NCBI RefSeq assembly: GCF_014174305.1
Contig: NZ_JABEQH010000028.1
Coordinates: 1-42,497 of the forward strand
Length of the DNA: 42,497 nt
Reading direction: 5' to 3'
Origin: Gluconacetobacter johannae
GTDB lineage: Bacteria > Pseudomonadota > Alphaproteobacteria > Acetobacterales > Acetobacteraceae
In this document: in pieces, positions 18,779 through 28,171 of the stretch
How the letters are laid out: each line of letters starts with the position of its first letter
Numbering within the stretch: the stretch's first letter is position 1
Position numbers and translations under genes: made by a program
The notes under the pieces: generated by a model
Seen by the model: the letters and a program-made list of their open reading frames with translations, nothing else
Told to the model about the DNA's origin: nothing
The model's database searches: none

Positions 18779-19687
18779 ATGCTGATTCCGCTGTCCATTC
18801 AGTCCCGCCAGGCGCTGGACAAGCTGGTGCTGCCGCTTCTGGTCGTCATGGCGTTGGGCATCATGCTGCTGGGCCAGGCCGACCGTGCGTTGACCGAACG
18901 GGTACGCATGGGTGTCGCCGACATGCTGGCCCCGGCCTATGGCCTGATCGTCTGGCCGCAGGAGCGCCTGCACGGCCTGTATCGGCGCATGCGCGACATG
19001 ACGCGAATCGAAGCCGAGAACGAACGCCTGCGGGCGGAAAACGCCAATTTGCGCCATTGGTATGACGTGGCGGCGGCGCTGGCGGACGAAAACGCCGCCC
19101 TGAAGGCCCATCTGCACTGGATGCCCGACCCGTCGCCGTCCTTCGTCACCGGCCGGGTGGTAAGGGACACCAGCGGCCTGTATGCGCGCAGCGTGCTGCT
19201 GGCGGCCAATGTCGATGCCGGAATCCACAAGGACGAAATCGTGCTCGACGCCTCGGGCCTTGTCGGCCGGGTGACCGAGGTCGGCGGCCGCTCGGTCCGG
19301 GTGCTGCTGGTGACCGACGTCTCGAGCCGCATCCCGGTAACCCTGGAAGTCAGTCACGGGGCGGCTATAATGGCGGGCGACAATTCGGCCACGCCCAGGC
19401 TGATGTACTATCCGCAGGACAATGGCCCGATCGAGGGAGAGCGTGTCGTCACCAATGGCGAGATCGATTCACTGCCTGCGGGCCTGCCGGTCGGGCGGGT
19501 TCATTATGTCAGGCCGGGTCAGCCCGTCGTCATCCCCTCGGCGTCCCTCGACCATCTCGACATCGTCCGGGTGTTCGATTACGGACGGGCTTCTGTGGTC
19601 GCGCCGGACGCGCCGGGGCGGATTCCCTTGCCGCGTCCCGGCAATTCCCTCGTGCCATCCTTCCAGTCCAAGGTCGGCCGGGGATGA
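18779..19687 (+). CDS. mreC: Rod-shape-determining protein MreC
   Basis: A 302-residue bitopic protein of the elongation complex. A single transmembrane helix lies at about residues 15-37. A coiled coil rich in Glu, Arg and Leu follows (about 78-112, RIEAENERLRAENANL). The periplasmic beta-domain contains the family stretch VLDASGLVGRVTEVG and the later VVTNGEIDSLPAGLPVG. MreC is known to contact PBP2 and MreB/MreD. The start has no clear Shine-Dalgarno. It ends 12 nt before mreD, so co-translation is likely. Confidence 0.93.
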   Translation: MLIPLSIQSRQALDKLVLPLLVVMALGIMLLGQADRALTERVRMGVADMLAPAYGLIVWPQERLHGLYRRMRDMTRIEAENERLRAENANLRHWYDVAAALADENAALKAHLHWMPDPSPSFVTGRVVRDTSGLYARSVLLAANVDAGIHKDEIVLDASGLVGRVTEVGGRSVRVLLVTDVSSRIPVTLEVSHGAAIMAGDNSATPRLMYYPQDNGPIEGERVVTNGEIDSLPAGLPVGRVHYVRPGQPVVIPSASLDHLDIVRVFDYGRASVVAPDAPGRIPLPRPGNSLVPSFQSKVGRG

Positions 19688-19699
19688 GGGTATGCATGG

Positions 19700-20263
19700 A
19701 TGACACCCGACCAGCCTGCTGTGCTGCAATCCGGAATCCAGCCTCGCCCCAGCCTGTGGCGCCGGCTGGACGCCATGTCGCGGCGCGGCCTGCCCGGGGT
19801 GTTCACCGCCCTGTCGATTCTGCTGCTGTCGGCGCCCTTCGACCTGCCGGGCCAGGCGGAACTGCTTCCGGGCGTGGTCCTGTCCGCGGTGTTCTTCTGG
19901 TCGGTCTTCCGCCCGGCGTCGATGTCCTCGCCCATGGTGTTCCTGCTGGGGCTGCTGGTCGATCTGCTGGGCTTCGGGCCGCCGGGGGTCATGCTGCTGA
20001 TCCTGCTGATCGTGCATGGGCTTGGCCTGTCCGGACGGTACGGTTTCGCGCGGATGCATATCCTGCTGCTGTGGGCGGTGTTCGGCGGGGTGGCGCTGGC
20101 GGCCACGGTGCTGCAATGGGGCCTCATCTCGGTGCTGGCGCTGCGCGTGATGCCCGGCGCGCCGTTCGTGTTCCAGTGGGCGCTGGCGCTGGGCGTGTTT
20201 CCCATGCTCTGCGCGCTGTTCACGATCATGGCGCGCACCATGGCCAACCCCGACCGCGCCTGA
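19700..20263 (+). CDS. mreD: Rod-shape-determining protein MreD
   Basis: A 187-residue polytopic membrane protein with about five to six hydrophobic helices. The segment SSPMVFLLGLLVDLLGFGPPG (given as a feature, not a catalytic site) is typical of MreD. It links MreB/MreC and the transglycosylase system in the membrane. GAGGG precedes the start. Identification rests on hydrophobicity, length and position between mreC and mrdA, as MreD sequences are poorly conserved. Confidence 0.9.
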   Translation: MTPDQPAVLQSGIQPRPSLWRRLDAMSRRGLPGVFTALSILLLSAPFDLPGQAELLPGVVLSAVFFWSVFRPASMSSPMVFLLGLLVDLLGFGPPGVMLLILLIVHGLGLSGRYGFARMHILLLWAVFGGVALAATVLQWGLISVLALRVMPGAPFVFQWALALGVFPMLCALFTIMARTMANPDRA

Positions 20264-20309
20264 AAGTCCGCTTGAAAACCGGTTTACCACTTGCGACGTG
20301 GATAGGTGG

Positions 20310-22214
20310 ATGATTCGTCGTCGCAAGACTATGCCCCGCCTGATGTCGCGACCCGATACCGGCAACCCCTCCCGTGCCGTCTTTACCCGGCGGGCGCTGG
20401 TGGTGCTGGGCGCGCAGATGGCGGCCCTGGGCGCGCTGGGCCATCGCCTGTACGGGTTGCAGGTGCTGGAAGGGGATCATTATGCCCGCCTGGCCGAGAG
20501 TAATCGCGTCAACCGCCGCCTGATCGCGCCGCCGCGTGGACGGGTGGTGGACCGCTTCGGGATCGCGCTGGCCTCGAACAAGGTGAACTGGCGCGCGCTG
20601 CTGCTGCCCGAGCAAACCAACGACATCGCCGGCACGCTGGACCGGTTTTCGACGCTGGTGCCCATCGAAGCCCGCGACCGCACGCGCATCGAGCGCGAGA
20701 TGCGCCACAAGCGACGCTTCATCCCGATCATGCTGCGCGATTTCCTGTCGTGGGACGACATGGCGCGCATCGAACTGAATGCGCCGTCATTGCCCGGCGT
20801 GCTGATCGACGTCGGGACCACCCGCAATTACCCGTTCGGGCCGCTGCTGGCGCATGTCGTGGGATATGTCGCCCCGCCGAGTGAGAAGGACGTGACGGGG
20901 GACGCCACGATGGCGCTGCCCGGCATGCGGATCGGCCGCGCGGGAATCGAGCAGACGCAGGACGCCCTGCTGCGCGGCCAGGTCGGCGCGGTGGAGATCG
21001 AGGTCAACGCCGTCGGCCGCGTCATGGCCGAACTGTCGCGTGACGAGGGGCGGGCAGGCGACGAGATCGCGCTGACGATCGACAGCGGCCTGCAGCAGGC
21101 AGTGCTGGGCCGGATTGCGGACCAGTCGGCCAGCGCGGTGGTCATGGACTGCCGCAATGGCGAGGTGCTGGCGATGGTCAGCAACCCGTCCTTCGACCCG
21201 TCCCTGTTCGACAGCGGCGTCAGCCAGGCGCAATGGGTCGATTGGACCAACAACGAACGTACCCCCCTCATCAACAAGGCCGTCGCGGGCGTCTACCCGC
21301 CCGGATCGACCTTCAAGCCCGCGGTGGCGATGGCCGCCATGCAGGCGGGCACGCTGGCGCCCACCGACCGGATTTTCTGTCCCGGCTACCTGGATGTGGG
21401 CGGTACGCGTTTCCATTGCTGGTCGCGCTACGGCCACGGGTCGCTGACGTTGAAGGACGCGCTGAAATTTTCCTGCGACGTCTTCTTCTACGAGGTCGCG
21501 CGCCGCACGGGTATGGAGGCCATCGCCGCAGCGTCCCATGCCTTCGGGCTGGGCACGCATCTGGATATCGAGGTGCCGCACACGCGCGCGGGCCTGATCC
21601 CGACCCCCGCCTGGCAGCGCGGGCGCGGGCAGCACTGGAACGGCGGCGACACGATCGTCAGCGGCATCGGCCAGGGCGCCGTGCAGGTCACGCCCCTGCA
21701 ACTTGCGACCTATGTGTCGAGGATCGCGACGGGGCGTGCGGTGCAGCCCCATCTGATCCGCAGCACGGGCGGCAGGCTGGTTGAGGGAACGGACCCCGCG
21801 CACTGGCCTGGGCTGGACATGCCCGACGCCTTCCTGATGCATCTGCGTACCGGCATGTTCGCCGTGGTCAACGAGGAACATGGAAGCGCGCCCATGGCGC
21901 GCCTGGGCATTCCCGGCGTGCAGATGGCGGGCAAGACCGGGTCGGCGCAGGTGCGGCGCGTGTCCCGGGCGCTGCGTGAAAGCGGGCATTTCGATTCGTC
22001 CGCCCTGCCGTGGGAATATCGTCCGCATGCCCTGTTCATCTGTTTCGCGCCCTATGACGCGCCGCGCTACGCCGCGGCCGTGGTGGTGGAACATGGCAAC
22101 GCGGGCGCCGCCGTCGCCGCGCCGCTGGCGCGCGACATCATGACCGACACGCTGACGCGCGACCCCGCGAACCGCAAGGAACCCCCAGGCCAGGTCGTGG
22201 CCGAGGTCGATTAG
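20310..22214 (+). CDS. mrdA: Penicillin-binding protein 2, elongation transpeptidase
   Basis: Class B PBP of 634 residues that cross-links murein during elongation. An N-terminal membrane anchor lies at about residues 27-48. The dimerisation/pedestal domain follows with APPRGRVVDRFG. The transpeptidase domain has the active-site serine in PGSTFKPAV (about residue 333), the second motif SCD (about 388) and KTGSAQV (about 541). ATG 20310 was chosen because AGG sits just upstream; GTG 20298, ATG 20331 or ATG 20343 are possible, so the first 10-15 residues are uncertain. Target of amdinocillin in other bacteria. It partners with RodA, encoded next. Confidence 0.95.
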   Translation: MIRRRKTMPRLMSRPDTGNPSRAVFTRRALVVLGAQMAALGALGHRLYGLQVLEGDHYARLAESNRVNRRLIAPPRGRVVDRFGIALASNKVNWRALLLPEQTNDIAGTLDRFSTLVPIEARDRTRIEREMRHKRRFIPIMLRDFLSWDDMARIELNAPSLPGVLIDVGTTRNYPFGPLLAHVVGYVAPPSEKDVTGDATMALPGMRIGRAGIEQTQDALLRGQVGAVEIEVNAVGRVMAELSRDEGRAGDEIALTIDSGLQQAVLGRIADQSASAVVMDCRNGEVLAMVSNPSFDPSLFDSGVSQAQWVDWTNNERTPLINKAVAGVYPPGSTFKPAVAMAAMQAGTLAPTDRIFCPGYLDVGGTRFHCWSRYGHGSLTLKDALKFSCDVFFYEVARRTGMEAIAAASHAFGLGTHLDIEVPHTRAGLIPTPAWQRGRGQHWNGGDTIVSGIGQGAVQVTPLQLATYVSRIATGRAVQPHLIRSTGGRLVEGTDPAHWPGLDMPDAFLMHLRTGMFAVVNEEHGSAPMARLGIPGVQMAGKTGSAQVRRVSRALRESGHFDSSALPWEYRPHALFICFAPYDAPRYAAAVVVEHGNAGAAVAAPLARDIMTDTLTRDPANRKEPPGQVVAEVD

Positions 22215-22356
22215 GCCGGGATCCCGATCGAGGATAATAACTGGTTTCCAAACGCGACTGTCTTTGGCGGGTTTCAGGGCGGCACCCCATAGGCGCTAAG
22301 TTATATGGGACCGAACCCGGCCAGGGCTTCGGCCCCTTGGTGGTAGGAGGGCGACG

Positions 22357-23511
22357 ATGAATTTCCAGAAGCGCCTTCTGCGCGCCGAACCCAATTTCCG
22401 CCTCCTGGCCAAGCTCTGGCAGGTCAACTGGCTGTACGTGCTGCTGATCTGCGTGCTGGCGGGGGTCGGCTACGGCGCCCTCTATTCCGCGGCGGGCGGA
22501 TCGGCGCACCCCTTCGCGGGGCCGCAGACCATCCGCTTCGCCTTCGGGCTGGTGATGATGCTGTGCGTGGCGCTGACCAGCCCGCGCGTCCTGGTCCGGC
22601 TGGCATGGCCGCTTTACGGCCTGTCCATCCTGCTGCTGGTTGCGGTGCTGCGGATGGGCCATGTCGGCAAGGGGGCGGAACGGTGGCTGATCGTCGGCGG
22701 CATGCAGGTCCAGCCGTCGGAACTGGCCAAGATCGCGCTGGTGCTGGCGCTGGCGTCCTGGTTCCACCGCGTCAGCTATCGCAGGATGGCCAACCCGCTG
22801 TATCTGCTGCCGCCGGCGTTGATGGTGCTGCTGCCGGTCGGGCTGGTGCTGAAGGAGCCCAACCTGGGAACCGCCGTCATCATCGGGACCGTCGGGGCGA
22901 CGATGTTCTTCGGGGCCGGGATGCGCCTGTGGCAGATCGCGCTGCTGGTCGTGCCGGTGCCGTTCCTGGCCCGCATCGCCTATGCCCATCTGCATGATTA
23001 CCAGAAGGCGCGGATCACCACCTTCCTGCACCCCGAGGGCGATCCGCTGGGGGCGGGCTACAACATCATCCAGTCCAAGATCGCGCTGGGGTCGGGTGGG
23101 ATGTGGGGGCAGGGCTACCTGCACGGCACGCAGGGACAGCTGAACTTCCTGCCCGAGAAACAGACCGATTTCATCTTCACCATGATTGCCGAGGAATGGG
23201 GATATGTCGGCGGGATCGCGGTGATCGGCCTGCTGATGACCATGGTGCTGGGCGGCATGCTGATCGCGATACGCAGCCGCAACCAGTTCGGCCGGCTGCT
23301 GGGCCTGGGGATCGCCACGAATTTCTTCCTGTACTGCGCGGTGAATCTGTCCATGGTGATGGGGACCATACCGGTGGGCGGCGTGCCGCTACCGCTGATT
23401 TCCTATGGCGGATCGGCGATGCTGACGGTGATGTTCGGATTCGGCCTGCTGCTGTCGGCCTGGGTGCACCGCAATTCCCGCTTCGGCGAGGCGGTGACGG
23501 ACGAGACATGA
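22357..23511 (+). CDS. rodA: SEDS glycosyltransferase RodA
   Basis: A 384-residue SEDS-family protein with about ten transmembrane helices. It polymerises lipid II glycan strands and works with PBP2. Family landmarks are visible: GAERWLIVGGMQVQPSELAKI (in part), LKEPNLGTA, LPEKQTDFIF and the C-terminal PVGGVPLPLISYGGS. AGGAGG precedes ATG 22357 at good spacing. The 142-nt gap after mrdA is larger than elsewhere in the cluster and could hold an internal promoter. Its TGA overlaps the start of the next gene. Confidence 0.95.
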   Translation: MNFQKRLLRAEPNFRLLAKLWQVNWLYVLLICVLAGVGYGALYSAAGGSAHPFAGPQTIRFAFGLVMMLCVALTSPRVLVRLAWPLYGLSILLLVAVLRMGHVGKGAERWLIVGGMQVQPSELAKIALVLALASWFHRVSYRRMANPLYLLPPALMVLLPVGLVLKEPNLGTAVIIGTVGATMFFGAGMRLWQIALLVVPVPFLARIAYAHLHDYQKARITTFLHPEGDPLGAGYNIIQSKIALGSGGMWGQGYLHGTQGQLNFLPEKQTDFIFTMIAEEWGYVGGIAVIGLLMTMVLGGMLIAIRSRNQFGRLLGLGIATNFFLYCAVNLSMVMGTIPVGGVPLPLISYGGSAMLTVMFGFGLLLSAWVHRNSRFGEAVTDET

Positions 23512-23906
23512 CCGGCCTGCGGCCCGTCGATCCGGCGACGGCGCGGGCCTATCGCCGCAGCCTGTATCGGGCGGGCGGCCTGGCGGTGTGGCCCGGAGGC
23601 CGGCCGGTCGGCAGGCCCGGCTGGTGGCGGGGGCGGCGGGGCGACGTCGTGTTCGTCAGTGCCTGCAATCCTGGCGGCCGGCGGCGGCCCGACGGGTGGA
23701 ACCGCCGGATGATGGCCCGGCTGGCCGAACATCTATCCGGCGTGCCGCACTGTCCGGGCGAGGGGACGCTGGGTGCGTGGTCCGAGGCGCTGTACGCGGT
23801 CGCCTTCCCGCTGGCGCGCGGGCGGGTCGTCGCCCGCCGCTTCGGGCAGAACGCGGTGCTGGTGCTGCGCGACGAACGGGCGGCGCGGCTGGTCTTCCTG
23901 GCCTGA
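23508..23906 (+). CDS. DUF3293-like protein of unknown function
   Basis: A 132-residue Arg-rich protein. The pattern VFVSACNPGGRRRPDGWN near residue 50, then GEGTLGAW and the late motif ARRFGQNAVLVL, matches what I know of DUF3293. No signal peptide or membrane segment is visible, so it should be cytoplasmic. It overlaps rodA by four bases (ATGA, 23508-23511) and ends the rod-shape cluster, which implies co-expression. No biochemical role is known to me. Confidence 0.72.
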   Translation: MTGLRPVDPATARAYRRSLYRAGGLAVWPGGRPVGRPGWWRGRRGDVVFVSACNPGGRRRPDGWNRRMMARLAEHLSGVPHCPGEGTLGAWSEALYAVAFPLARGRVVARRFGQNAVLVLRDERAARLVFLA

Positions 23907-23919
23907 CCGCCCGCGCTAT

Positions 23920-23945
23920 GCCGGCCGGGGTGGGCCCCGGCCGGC
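23920..23945. terminator. Strong hairpin between convergent DUF3293 and glyS genes
   Basis: A perfect 10-bp GC stem, GCCGGCCGGG with CCCGGCCGGC around a 6-nt loop. It lies exactly between the ends of the two convergent genes. No T-run follows on either strand, so it is not a textbook intrinsic terminator. Confidence 0.5.
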
Positions 23946-23951
23946 GCGACG

Positions 23952-26012
23952 TCAGCCTTCGATCTGGCTGAAATCCGCGATCAGCACCGTCATCCGGCGC
24001 AGGTCGGCCAGCAGCCGCAGGCGGTTGAGGCGCAGGTCGGCGCGGTCCGCGTTGACGGTCACGGCCTCGAAGAACCGGTCCAGCACCGGCCGCAGGCCTG
24101 CGGCCGCGCGCATCGCGTCTTCGAACCGTTCGCCGGCGATGGCGGCCTCGACCGTCGGAATGGTCTCCAGCAGGGCGCGGGCCAGGTCCCGTTCCTCGTC
24201 CTGTTCATACAGGGCGGGGTCGGGCGTGCCGTCATGGGGGCCGTCCTTGCGGTCCTCGATCCGCAGGATGTTGGCCGCGCGCTTGGTCGCCGCCAGCAGG
24301 TTGCGCCCGTCGTCGGTCGCCAGCATCGCGGCCAGGGCCTCGGTCCGGGCCAGCAGGCGGGTGATGTCGCTGTCGGCGTTGCCGCTGGAAATCGCGGCCA
24401 GGATATCGTGGCGCGCGCCCTCGGCCCGCAACTGCACGCGCAGGCGTTCGGCCACGAAGGCCGGCAGCAGTTCCAGGTCCGGCGCGTTCGCCAGGTCTCC
24501 GGGCAGGGATTCGGACGCCAGGACGAACAGCCGCACCAGGTCGAGGCGCAGGGCGTTTTCGCGGATGATGCGAATGACGCCCAGCGCCGCGCGCCGCAGG
24601 GCGTAGGGGTCGCCCGACCCGCCGGGCTTTTCGCCGGCCGCGAAGAAGGCGGTCAGGCTGTCGATCTTGTCCGCCAGCGCCACGGCGATGGACACGGGGG
24701 CCGTCGGCACGCCGTCGGTCTGGCCGCGCGGCATGTAATGCTCGGCCACCGCCTGGGCGACGTCGGCGGCCTCGCCGTCGTGCCGGGCGTAATAGGCCCC
24801 CATCACCCCCTGCAATTCCGGGAACTCGCCGACCATGCCGGTGGTCAGGTCGGCCTTGGCCAGCAGGGCCGCGCGTTCGGCCTGCGCCGGGTCGGCGCCC
24901 ACCATCGGGGCCAGCAGGCCCGCCAGGCGGACGATGCGCGCCACCCGCGCGCCCTGGCTGCCCAGGGCGGCATGGAAGACGACGGCATCCAGCGCCGGCA
25001 CGCGGCTGGCCAGCGTGCGCGACCGGTCCAGGTCCCAGAAATGACGCGCGTCGGCGAAGCGGGCGCGCAGCACCCGCTCATTCCCCGCGATCGTCAGCGC
25101 GCCGCCGTCCGCCGGCAGCAGGTTGGCGACGAAGGCGAAGCGCGGGGCGGCGCTGCCGTCGTCGTTGCGGAGTGCGAAATAGCGCTGGTTCACGCGCATG
25201 GACACCTGCATGACTTCGGCGGGCAGGTCCATGAACGCGGCGTCGATACGGCCCAGGAAGGGCACCGGCCATTCGGTCAGGCCCGCGACCTCGTCCACCA
25301 GGCCGGGGTCGGCCACGACACTCAGCCCTTCCTCGGCGGCCAGGCGCGCGACGCCCTCGGCGATCAGCGTCCGGCGTTCGGCGGCGTCGGCCAGCACCTG
25401 CCGGTCGCGCAGGCCCGCCTGCCACGCGGCGGCGTTGTCGGGCGCGAAGGGGGCGGGGGCGGTGAAGCGATGGCCTTCGCTGAACCGGTCGGCGCGCAGG
25501 CCGTGGCCGTTATCCTCGCCGTCGGCCAGGGTGAAATCGACCACCTGCCCGTCGAGCAGGCACAGGATGCGGCGCAGCGGCCGGACCCAGGTGAAGGCGC
25601 TGCCCTGGCCCCAGCGCATGGATTTGGGCCAGGGAAAGCGGCGTAGCAGCGGGGGCAGGATCTCGGCGATGCGGGTGGCGGCCTCGACCGGCGGGACGGT
25701 GCGGTTCAGCACCCAGAATCCGCCCTCCGGCACCAGGTCGTCCCGTGTTACGCCGTGCTTGCGGGTGAAGCCGTCCAGCGCCTTGTCCGGCGCGCCCTCG
25801 CGCGGGCCGCGCTCGGCAATCGTGGTGCCGGGCACCGTGGCGTCCAGCGTCAATGTCAGGGCGATGCGGCGCGGGCCGGAAAAGCCGGTGGCGGCGCGCG
25901 GGTTCAGGGGCGCCAGGGCCTCGCCGACCAGGCGGACCAGGTCCTCGGCCGCGCGGGTCTGCATGCGCGCGGGAATTTCTTCCGAGAGGAGTTCGAGCAG
26001 AAGTTCGGGCAT
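23952..26012 (-). CDS. glyS: Glycine--tRNA ligase beta subunit
   Basis: The 686-residue beta chain of the bacterial alpha2beta2 glycyl-tRNA synthetase. It binds tRNA and completes the enzyme formed with GlyQ. The start MPELLLELLSEEIPARMQ is the family hallmark. The conserved segment MRWGQGSAFTWVRPLR (about 150-165) and the C-terminal DALR-type anticodon region are complete. ATG 26012 lies 5 nt after the glyQ stop, so the two subunits are coupled in one operon. Confidence 0.96.
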   Translation of the reverse strand: MPELLLELLSEEIPARMQTRAAEDLVRLVGEALAPLNPRAATGFSGPRRIALTLTLDATVPGTTIAERGPREGAPDKALDGFTRKHGVTRDDLVPEGGFWVLNRTVPPVEAATRIAEILPPLLRRFPWPKSMRWGQGSAFTWVRPLRRILCLLDGQVVDFTLADGEDNGHGLRADRFSEGHRFTAPAPFAPDNAAAWQAGLRDRQVLADAAERRTLIAEGVARLAAEEGLSVVADPGLVDEVAGLTEWPVPFLGRIDAAFMDLPAEVMQVSMRVNQRYFALRNDDGSAAPRFAFVANLLPADGGALTIAGNERVLRARFADARHFWDLDRSRTLASRVPALDAVVFHAALGSQGARVARIVRLAGLLAPMVGADPAQAERAALLAKADLTTGMVGEFPELQGVMGAYYARHDGEAADVAQAVAEHYMPRGQTDGVPTAPVSIAVALADKIDSLTAFFAAGEKPGGSGDPYALRRAALGVIRIIRENALRLDLVRLFVLASESLPGDLANAPDLELLPAFVAERLRVQLRAEGARHDILAAISSGNADSDITRLLARTEALAAMLATDDGRNLLAATKRAANILRIEDRKDGPHDGTPDPALYEQDEERDLARALLETIPTVEAAIAGERFEDAMRAAAGLRPVLDRFFEAVTVNADRADLRLNRLRLLADLRRMTVLIADFSQIEG

Positions 26013-26017
26013 GGTCC

Positions 26018-26911
26018 TTATTCCTCGCCCGCCAGCCACGCTTCGCAGCAGCGTTTCGCCAGCGTGCGGACGCGCCCGATATACGAGGCGCGTTCGCTGA
26101 CGCTGATGACGCCGCGCGCGTCCAGCAGGTTGAACAGATGGCTGGCCTTCAGGCACTGGTCGTAGGCGGGCTGGGCGATCCCGTGTTCCACCAGCGCGAT
26201 GGCCTCGCGTTCGGCGTCGATGAAATGGCGGTGCAGCATGTCGGTGTCCGCCAGTTCGAAATTATGGCGCGAATAATCGCGTTCGGCGCGCAGGAAGACA
26301 TCGCCGTAGGTCAGGCCCTGCCCGTTGAAATCGAGGTCGTAGACATTCTCGATTCCCTGCACGTACATCGCCAGCCGCTCCAGCCCGTAGGTCAGTTCGG
26401 TCGAGGGCAGGACGGTCGGGATGCCGCCCACCTGCTGGAAATAGGTGAACTGCGTCACCTCCATCCCGTCGCACCAGACTTCCCAGCCCAGGCCCCAGGC
26501 GCCGATGGTCGGGTTTTCCCAATCGTCCTCGACGAAGCGGATGTCATGCTCCATCGGGTCGATGCCGATGGCGCGATAGCTGTCCAGCAGCAGTTTCTGG
26601 CTTTCTTCCGGCGTCGGTTTCAGCAGCACCTGGTACTGGTAGTAATGCTGCAGCCGGTTCGGATTCTCGCCGTAGCGTCCGTCGGACGGGCGGCGGCAGG
26701 GCTGGACATACGCCGCCTTCCACGGCCGCGCGCCCAACGCGCGCAGCGTGGTGTGGGGGGACAGCGTTCCGGCCCCGACCTCGGTATCGTAGGGTTGCAG
26801 GATCGCGCAGCCCTGTTCCGACCAGAATTGATGCAGCTTCAGGATCAGCGCCTGGAACGACAGGGGGCGCGTGGCGGGGGCGATGGAACGGGGCGCTGGG
26901 GCCGGGACCAT
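26018..26911 (-). CDS. glyQ: Glycine--tRNA ligase alpha subunit
   Basis: A 297-residue class II synthetase alpha chain that makes glycyl-adenylate. Motifs include [25 protein letters not shown] (in part, about residues 22-46), [20 protein letters not shown] and the motif-2/3 region [22 protein letters not shown] 26911 is preceded by GGAG at 10 nt. The frame stays open further upstream to 27082, but that extension has no homologous character. It is divergent from the DUF2076 gene. Confidence 0.96.
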   Translation of the reverse strand: MVPAPAPRSIAPATRPLSFQALILKLHQFWSEQGCAILQPYDTEVGAGTLSPHTTLRALGARPWKAAYVQPCRRPSDGRYGENPNRLQHYYQYQVLLKPTPEESQKLLLDSYRAIGIDPMEHDIRFVEDDWENPTIGAWGLGWEVWCDGMEVTQFTYFQQVGGIPTVLPSTELTYGLERLAMYVQGIENVYDLDFNGQGLTYGDVFLRAERDYSRHNFELADTDMLHRHFIDAEREAIALVEHGIAQPAYDQCLKASHLFNLLDARGVISVSERASYIGRVRTLAKRCCEAWLAGEE

Positions 26912-27117
26912 GGAAAGGATGCTCCGGTAGGCAGATAGGGAAGGACATGCCGGCCGGCGGCATGGGTAAAGAGCGCGCACCATACAGCCATGCCGCGGCG
27001 ACCGAAAGGCGGCCGCCGTGCCGGATATCCGGGCGATCGCGGGGGACGGGCTTGCGGAATTCACGTCCGCGCGCCACATCAAGGGTTGGTTATCTTGTCG
27101 GAGACAGGACGGAAACG

Positions 27118-27852
27118 ATGAATATCGAGGAACGCGACCTTATCACGAAGTTCGTTGCCCGTGTGGGCGGCGCGCCGCAGGGGGGATTCGGCAGCGTGCC
27201 CGCGACGACGCCCAACCTGCCGCCGATTGACCCGGAGGCCGACCAGTATATCGGGCAGATGTACCAGCAATACCCCGAGGCCCGGTATCGCGTCACCCAG
27301 ATGGCGGTGGTGCAGGAAGCGGCGCTGGTCGCGGCGCAGAACCGCATCCAGCAGCTGCAATGGCAGTTGCAGCAGGCGCAACAGGCCCTGCAGGCGCAGC
27401 AGACGCAGCAGCGACCCTCCGGCGGCGGACTGTTCGGCGGCCTGTTCGGCGGGGGGCAGCGTCCGCAGGGCGCCCCGCCGCCCGGCTGGGGAGGGCAGCA
27501 GGCGGCTCCGCCGCCGCCCCAGCCCGCCTATCCGCAGGGCATGCAGCCGGGGATGTTTCCCGCGCGCGGCAGCGGCTTCCTGGGGTCGGCGCTGACCACG
27601 GCGGCCGGCGTCGCGGGCGGCATGATGGTGGGCAACGCGCTGACCGACCTGTTCAGCGGGCATCATGAGTCCGGCTTCGGCGGGGGATTGGGCGGCGGTG
27701 GCGAAACCATCGTCAACAATAATTACGGCGGGGCCCCGTCAGCTGATCCGTTCGGCGGCGCGGGGACGGACGTCGACCCCGGATTCGACGCCGGCGGCGG
27801 CGATGGCGGCTTCGGCGGTGACTGGGGCGGCGGCGGGGACGACAATTTCTGA
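27118..27852 (+). CDS. DUF2076-family protein
   Basis: A 244-residue low-complexity protein matching DUF2076. The conserved N-terminal module [17 protein letters not shown] is followed by [25 protein letters not shown] (in part). Then come a Gln/Ala coiled coil (about 68-98) and Gly/Pro-rich linkers. A short hydrophobic glycine-rich segment ([19 protein letters not shown], about 159-177) resembles a membrane-associating zipper. The C-terminus is an Asp/Gly-rich tail. No signal peptide is seen. Function unknown. Confidence 0.85.
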   Translation: MNIEERDLITKFVARVGGAPQGGFGSVPATTPNLPPIDPEADQYIGQMYQQYPEARYRVTQMAVVQEAALVAAQNRIQQLQWQLQQAQQALQAQQTQQRPSGGGLFGGLFGGGQRPQGAPPPGWGGQQAAPPPPQPAYPQGMQPGMFPARGSGFLGSALTTAAGVAGGMMVGNALTDLFSGHHESGFGGGLGGGGETIVNNNYGGAPSADPFGGAGTDVDPGFDAGGGDGGFGGDWGGGGDDNF

Positions 27853-27885
27853 GCCGTTTTTTGGCCGGTACGCCGAAAAAGACAG

Positions 27886-27916
27886 AAAGGCGGTCCCCAT
27901 GGGGCCGCCTTTTTTT
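27886..27916 (+). terminator. Intrinsic terminator after the DUF2076 gene
   Basis: Stem GGCGG-T-CCC with GGG-G-CCGCC (one T-G wobble) and flanking A/T pairs, closed by a 3-nt loop and followed by a run of seven T. It lies 34 nt past the stop. Confidence 0.9.
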
Positions 27917-27967
27917 ATGGTCGGACCGCAGGTGTCACACATTGGCGTGAGCCCCCCATTCGGCTGA

Positions 27968-28072
27968 TTGATATGCTGAATGAATGAGTGTTATTCAGAA
28001 CTCGGCCATCAAGGCCAATTCCTCTGTGTCGTCTCATCCGCGGGAAACCGGGGCCTTCGGGTCCCGGTTTTT
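27968..28072 (+). ncRNA. Candidate small RNA unit (promoter plus terminator)
   Basis: TTGATA (27968-27973) and TTATTC/TATTCA (from 27991) are spaced 17-18 nt, giving a start near 28003. A strong intrinsic terminator closes the unit at 28044-28072: 11 bp including one wobble, TTCG loop, five T. The predicted transcript is about 70 nt and contains a small GGCC/GGCC stem. A reading frame runs across the terminator, so a protein is unlikely. An inverted repeat CTGAAT/ATTCAG (27976-27998) covers the promoter spacer and could bind a regulator. No known family is recognised. Confidence 0.4.
28044..28072 (+). terminator. Intrinsic terminator with UUCG loop
   Basis: AAACCGGGGCC pairs with GGTCCCGGTTT (one G-T wobble) around TTCG, followed by T-rich bases. 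It stands alone between the DUF2076 terminator and the YidB-like gene, with no annotated gene to end. Confidence 0.8.
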
Positions 28073-28171
28073 CCGTTTCGGCATCCCGCACGTTTCGGCG
28101 AGCAGGGAACGAAACGGGAGCCCGCACGCTTACTGGACTGTTCCGCAATGCCATATTGATGGAGGCGAACG

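Noticed and set aside
22215-22356. Possible rodA promoter in the mrdA-rodA gap
   Set aside because: TTGGCG and nearby AT-rich bases exist, but no -10 at correct spacing is convincing.
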